From: Cristatella mucedo
Lineage: Eukaryota; Bryozoa; Phylactolaemata; Cristatellidae
Direction: 5' to 3'
DNA: 64,000 nucleotides
Assembly (NCBI GenBank): GCA_009760855.2
Contig: WPIO01000005.1
Coordinates: forward strand, 4,262,001 to 4,326,000
Both the position numbers and the translations under genes were made by a program. How positions within the stretch are numbered: the first letter of the stretch is position 1; every line of letters starts with the position of its first letter. The notes beneath the pieces are model-generated. The model was given only the letters and a program-made list of their open reading frames with translations, did not search any database and was not told the origin of the DNA. Shown piece by piece: positions 55,701-61,700 of this stretch.

Positions 55701-58700
55701 TCTGGCACTAAACAAGCTGCCTTGGCAATTGCTGTTGCAGACAATGCGAAATCGAATCACTTTGACTGACGAACCCCACAAAGCATACATCTAAGACCTA
55801 TTTCAGTGAATCCTCAGTAGTCCTTTGTCCGTAACACCATAGAAATTACACGTGAATGAACAGGTATATAAGTGCTTACCGCCTCATGCGACGTATTCAT
55901 CGCACGAGGCCCATGACGTTGCATGTTCGGTTACGGATTCCATGCCGATCCCATACATCCTACGTGCTTAAACAGTCTCTTTTTTGTATAGCGACAGAAG
56001 AGCCTTTACGGCTATCACCACCACTTGCAGTGACGATAAAGGATCACCCATCGCAGGAATCGAACCCACGGCCTCGGGACCGAGGTCATGAAAGCAACCA
56101 CCTTACCTAATGTGCCATCACGGATCCCATATGGCCACGCTGGCTTCTTGTTATGTGCTCATTTAGGCAGTACCTACTACTGCATGTCCGGTACACGACT
56201 TTGCCTGGGTTCGTGACTTAGGTATTGCCTGAAAGACACGCCAGAGTACTAGAGGGGTTTCTGATGCCAAACTGACATTTGCACAGTTATAACTAACTGC
56301 AACACACATTCTCTTGTTAGAACGACTGCTAATTTTACTAACCCCTCATATTCTCTCGTTAGAACTGCATCTACTTTCTCTAACCTAGCAGGGATATGAG
56401 CCGATGCTAACATTGGGTGACCGATTTGAGCTTGTACCTCTTTGAAAATAAACCGTTAGTTGTAAGCAGTCAGGCATTCGACACCTGTCTTGCTGTTTTT
56501 GCTGTTATTGAGGCTGGGCTGAAGTTGACGAACAGCACGGCTGTCATTGTTGCTACTTCGGAAGGTTTTTTCTTTTCTCAAACTTGGTGATCATTAAAAC
56601 CTGGTGATAATGTAGCCATTGTCGCGCACAGCTCTTCTAATTAAAAGCCTTTCTGGGCTCCTACATTTTTTTTGGAATGTCCGGTTCTCTGTCCGGCAAA
56701 AGGAAAAATGCAGTCCTCTTCTCATTGTAACTGATTTCAATGTCAATTTGTATAGCCCATCTGAACGGCTGTTCCAAAATGCTTATACCATCTGAGTTTT
56801 CCTACTTCAATGTTCACGTTCAAGTCCCTAAACACATAAAGGGCCACACATTTAACCAAACTGCCTTCTGCCTTTGTACTTTATCAACTCCTATTGTCAC
56901 CCTTTTCTGGACAGCTGATTACAGGTGGAGTTCATTCTTCATGGGTTATATTTTGATTTCAACATCCAATATTACACGTGAGTAGAGAAACCACATGCCC
57001 CTTGAAATTAATGCAGTCTGCAGCAAACTAGCATCATCTTGCCTTTGGCTAGAACCTTCTACTGACATTGCCTTTTTGATGCAATGCTACAACGTGATGC
57101 TAGCCAACGTCCTAGACAAGTGGGGACGTGTGAGTAAACGACAGGTCCATCTCCCAATCTAGACGACTTTGGGTTTACAGCTGATCTTAAAAAAAAAGAA
57201 GCAAGGAATACTAAACGAAGACTTGAAAAGGCCATCAAAGAGTCGAGACTCAACTTTATTCAGAAATAGTGGAATCACAGACAGATCAATAGCTCAAAAG
57301 TATGAATTACCACTATCGACTATCTCCTTAACCACTCACAAACAAGCTAAGCTTATCGACCAGTGATCTTAACTGGCGACTGGGCAGAGTGTGTCCCTAA
57401 ATTCTTCGTAAGTAACATTGAACGGGCAAGGGACTCCATCCCTTCACTGCTGTCTCTGCCGGAATACACACTACATTGCTCTGCTCTTCCCTCTCCTTCA
57501 TGCCTGTCTCTATTTAACTCATTGCTATACGGCCTCTCAGGCTAAGAAGACCACTATGCCTAAAGACCCTATCTCAGCAGTTCTCCTTTTGAGGTACATC
57601 GACCTGTTGTTGCCCATCAAGAAATATCGAAAATATGTTACTGATTACCAGAAAAGTGCCCAACCATCTGATAATAGCCATAGCTAGACCACTAATCAAA
57701 CAGCCGACGCTAGATCATACGAACCTAACTAACTTTCGTCGGGTCTCCTATCTGCCATTCTTATTGAAGACAAGTCAACGAATGAAGACCCAACAACCAA
57801 ATGATTATACCAATCTAGCAGATCTTGCTAGCTAGTTCCAATCAGGATTTACAGCTACCCATTCTTTAGAAACTGATCTGCTGAAGGTTTGCAATCACCA
57901 CAACAATGCTGATCAGGGTAGGGTCTCCCCGCTAGTTTCCTTGGGGTCTCTTGGCAGCATCTGATATAACTAACAACCGGGCCTTTTGGAGTGTCTCTCG
58001 ACATGCCTAGATATCATTAGCACAGTGCTAAACTGAGACAGGTTTTACCTCAGAGTGTAGATGTTAGTGGTCGTCGGTCATTTGGGGAACCTTAGAGTAT
58101 CGGGCATCTCCGGGTTTGGTCTTAGGTCCCCTTCTTTTCACTGTCTATACTCTCCCTCTAGCCAGTGTAAACACCAAACACAATCATAGCATTCATTATT
58201 ATGACGATGACACTCAGCACGACGAACCGTTTGACACCTCAGTTATGCTCTGAATCTGACTCACCTCCATTGCAGCCTGCATAGATAACATTCACACTTG
58301 GATGGCCATTAACTTTCTGAAGCTAAAAAACGATAAGAGCAACCTTATATTTTTGAAAAGCCTAGTGTCAACCTTAAGTTGGAAGACCTCATCCGTAAGA
58401 CTTATTTAACTAGCCTCCACTCCCGTGATGTAGGCATGTGATCTGAACAAGCTGTTCCAAAACATCTTGACATTGGATGAGCACATTGTTTCCACTGTAG
58501 TCCTACTCTCGGCCTACTATCAGCTGAGGAATACTGCCAAAATCAAGGCCCAATTAGGCAAGAGTACGAAAACTATATTAGTTCACCTTATGTGACACAG
58601 CATCTAAATTACTGCAATTCTCTTTATTTAGGACTCTCAGCCTGTGCCCTCAATCGTCTGCAATTGGTGGAAAACTCTGACACCTGTAGGTCTCAACAGT

Positions 58701-61700
58701 GTGGCTTCCATACCACACCATTCTTGCACAGCTTCACTGGCGCCACATAAAGCATCGAATCAACTTCAAGATCTTCTCCCTAACCCACAGGTCGCTTCAA
58801 TCGCTTGACCGGCATATCTATCTGACCTACATGCTCTCACACCACACACTCCTCAGCTTCCAGTTGTTTCACAGTTCCTCCCACTAAACTGGAATGTTTT
58901 GATTCACCAAAAGTCCGGAGCTAGCGTCTGGCTTCTGCCCTCTACACTGACTCCACGTCATTTAAATCTTAGCTAAAGATGAATCTGTTCGCCCCATCTT
59001 TCCCTGCGTCCCAGTGAACTTGTCTGATTCAGTCACGATCATGGGTCATACTAACTAGTGGCTGTGGGTGTCTTCTTTTGTGGCTTTGTATGCTTGTCTG
59101 TGCATGATATGTGTGTACCTTGCTGCATGCTTTTTAAGCATGATATGTTGCCATTCACTCTTGATTAGCGCTTCTCTAGCTGCAAATTGCAAAGCACCTG
59201 AGGGGGTATAGATTTGGTTCTCTTACGGCACTATACAAAAGACATCATTATTATGAATTTCTGGGCTGGCTAAAAGCATCAAGCTTGTACACAGTAAAAT
59301 GCTGCACTGGGGACAGCATCCCATAAAAGCTTTCGACGAGGGTGTACAGTGCCTTCTCTTCAAGGGGTATATAACATCTCGTGCTGTTTTGAGGCTGTTT
59401 GTGGCCAGGTTGCTGGGGAAGATGACCTAGTTGCCTGATTACGGTTAATGACACAAGGTTTTTGATACATGCTTTATGAGACAGCTGGTAGACTGCTGCC
59501 TACAGGGCATTGCAGGTTGGCAAGTTCTGTCGCAGCTTTCTGAAGCTAAAAAACGATAAGGGCAACCTTATATTTTTGAAAAGCCTAGTGTCAACCTTAA
59601 GTTGGAAGACCTCATCCGTAAGACTCATTTAACTAGCCTCCACTCCCGTGATGTAGGCATGTAATCTGAACAAGTAAAGTGAACTTGCGAACGGATTGGA
59701 CGATAGGTTTGTTGCCATTTTGCAATCTGTCTGGCAAGGCATTTAGTGCACACGGAGATGCCACGAACTAGGTAGCAGATCTGTTACACCGTGTAAAGAT
59801 ATACCAACGTCGAGCGCATGTACTGACAACGAAACTTTTGAGTAACTAACTATGCGTAATAATACAGCAATAGCCAAAGGCTTGATGGGCTTACATGTTC
59901 ATAATTCATGAAGGATCCGGTATAAGGTACTCATGAAAAAAGCAGTCAACTCGAAAAAGATTAAAAGCTACATTTCAACGAGTCTTAGGCTATGGCTAAG
60001 GGGCTCACATTTGACGACCTAATACATGGCAAGTCCTTCAGTAGGCAATCAACTATTGCCCACTGCAAGTGAGATGATTGCTGCTAAGGTACTTCTGCTG
60101 CTATATAAGTAAGGCCGTCGAATCTTCTAATCTTTACTTTTCCCACTTTACTTTACCTCAAACCTCAAATCCTTTGGAGACCATGCATTTAGTTCGTATG
60201 CCCCTAAAGCCTGGAACTCCCTCTCGACCTGCGTCAGAACATCCCCTGACCTGACCACATTTAAAAAGAACTTAAAAACACACCTATTTAGGACAGCATT
60301 TAGTGGGTCCCTGTGATTCGTCCTTGATGTGTTTATGCGTGCTGACACTATGCATGCTGCCACTAATCACATTTGCATGCTGACCCTGTGCATGTCACCC
60401 CTAACCATGTTATTCATTTTGTTTGTTTATCAAGCATGATTGTACTTACCATTCAATTGCATTTCCCTTTGCAGCAGATGTAAAGCGCCTAGAGAGAGAT
60501 TAGGTTCTCTGAGGGCGCTTTATCAAGTGCATTATTATTATTATTATTACTTTTAGTTTACGAGTTCTGAGCCGGTGCCAAAAATACGGATAACCGAACT
60601 ACCTAATGAAAAAGAATGATAATGGACAGTATCGACAATATATGATCAAGAATTCCAAATTGTAACCACATCCTCTTGCGATATTCGACCAGCATCGTAT
60701 GAGTTTCTTAACTGAATTATGTGCCCAGCAGCAGTTTAAGGGCATAGTTTGCTAAGTAAACCAATTTCAGCAATGGTTTGCCATGGCAATACAACTAGCA
60801 CATGCAGATTAAACAAACCATTCAACGGTTGAGCATCGAATGCAAAATGTGTTCCACATCTTAAAAGTGACAGCAATGTGCAAGTGATACTATACAGAGA
60901 TTAAGCCGGAAAAACTCTGTGAAAAGCAAAGTGCGCAAACTTTTAATATAACGGAGAATTTTTGTGGCTTAGTTGACGAGTCAGTCTTGGTTAGAGAGGC
61001 ACCAAAGCACAAAAGAAAAAGCCGCACTACCAACTTTGAAAAATCTGGCACCAACTTCTTTGCTAAATGCTGACCATTTTATGTATAAGTTAGAAAGATT
61101 GTATGTCCTATCCAACAGTCAGACGTCCACAGCAACAACATTGAACATGCATACCTGATTGGTAATGCCTGTAGACTTCAGCTTTGCAGCCTCACTGCAC
61201 AGTTCTGTCACGACATGCCGTGGAGCAAGGGAATCAGGAGGAAGCTCAATGTCATCGTCCTGAGGATCGCATTTCAAAAGCTCAGAGTCCTCAGCACTAA
61301 AATTGGATTGACAGCAAGCTTGCAAAATAAAAACAAGTAGCCTGGGCACCTTGGGTGGACACTGGGTCTGAGCCTATCGGTAAAAGTCCTCACACTTCAC
61401 GACTCAGGTCGTGCGTTCAAGCCATGCAGAAAGCAATCCTTTATTGGCCATTGACTGTAAGGCAAACAGCCACTAAGGCTCTTCAGTCACTAAGGCCCTC
61501 AGACGCTAAGGCCTCGAAAGAAATTGTGTTCTCTGCAGACATTATATCAAATGCATTGTTATTACTATTATTAGGGCTCTTCAGTCGCTAAGGTTCTCCA
61601 GCTACTACAAAATGGAGGTTGTTAAATAAACTGATCTACTTATCTTTTTAATTTACTTTACTGGACAGGTGAAGCCAAATGGCTAACCGAGAGAATGTAG

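Noticed and set aside
55956-56122. Functional tRNA gene (good A and B boxes)
   Set aside because: No closed acceptor stem or cloverleaf; a long non-tRNA body and a target-site duplication mark it as a SINE. The same holds for the other SA and SB copies.
59251-59454. 67-codon minus-strand frame after the lineage C LINE
   Set aside because: No similarity recognised and no splice-compatible link to NIPBL exons 4 or 5.
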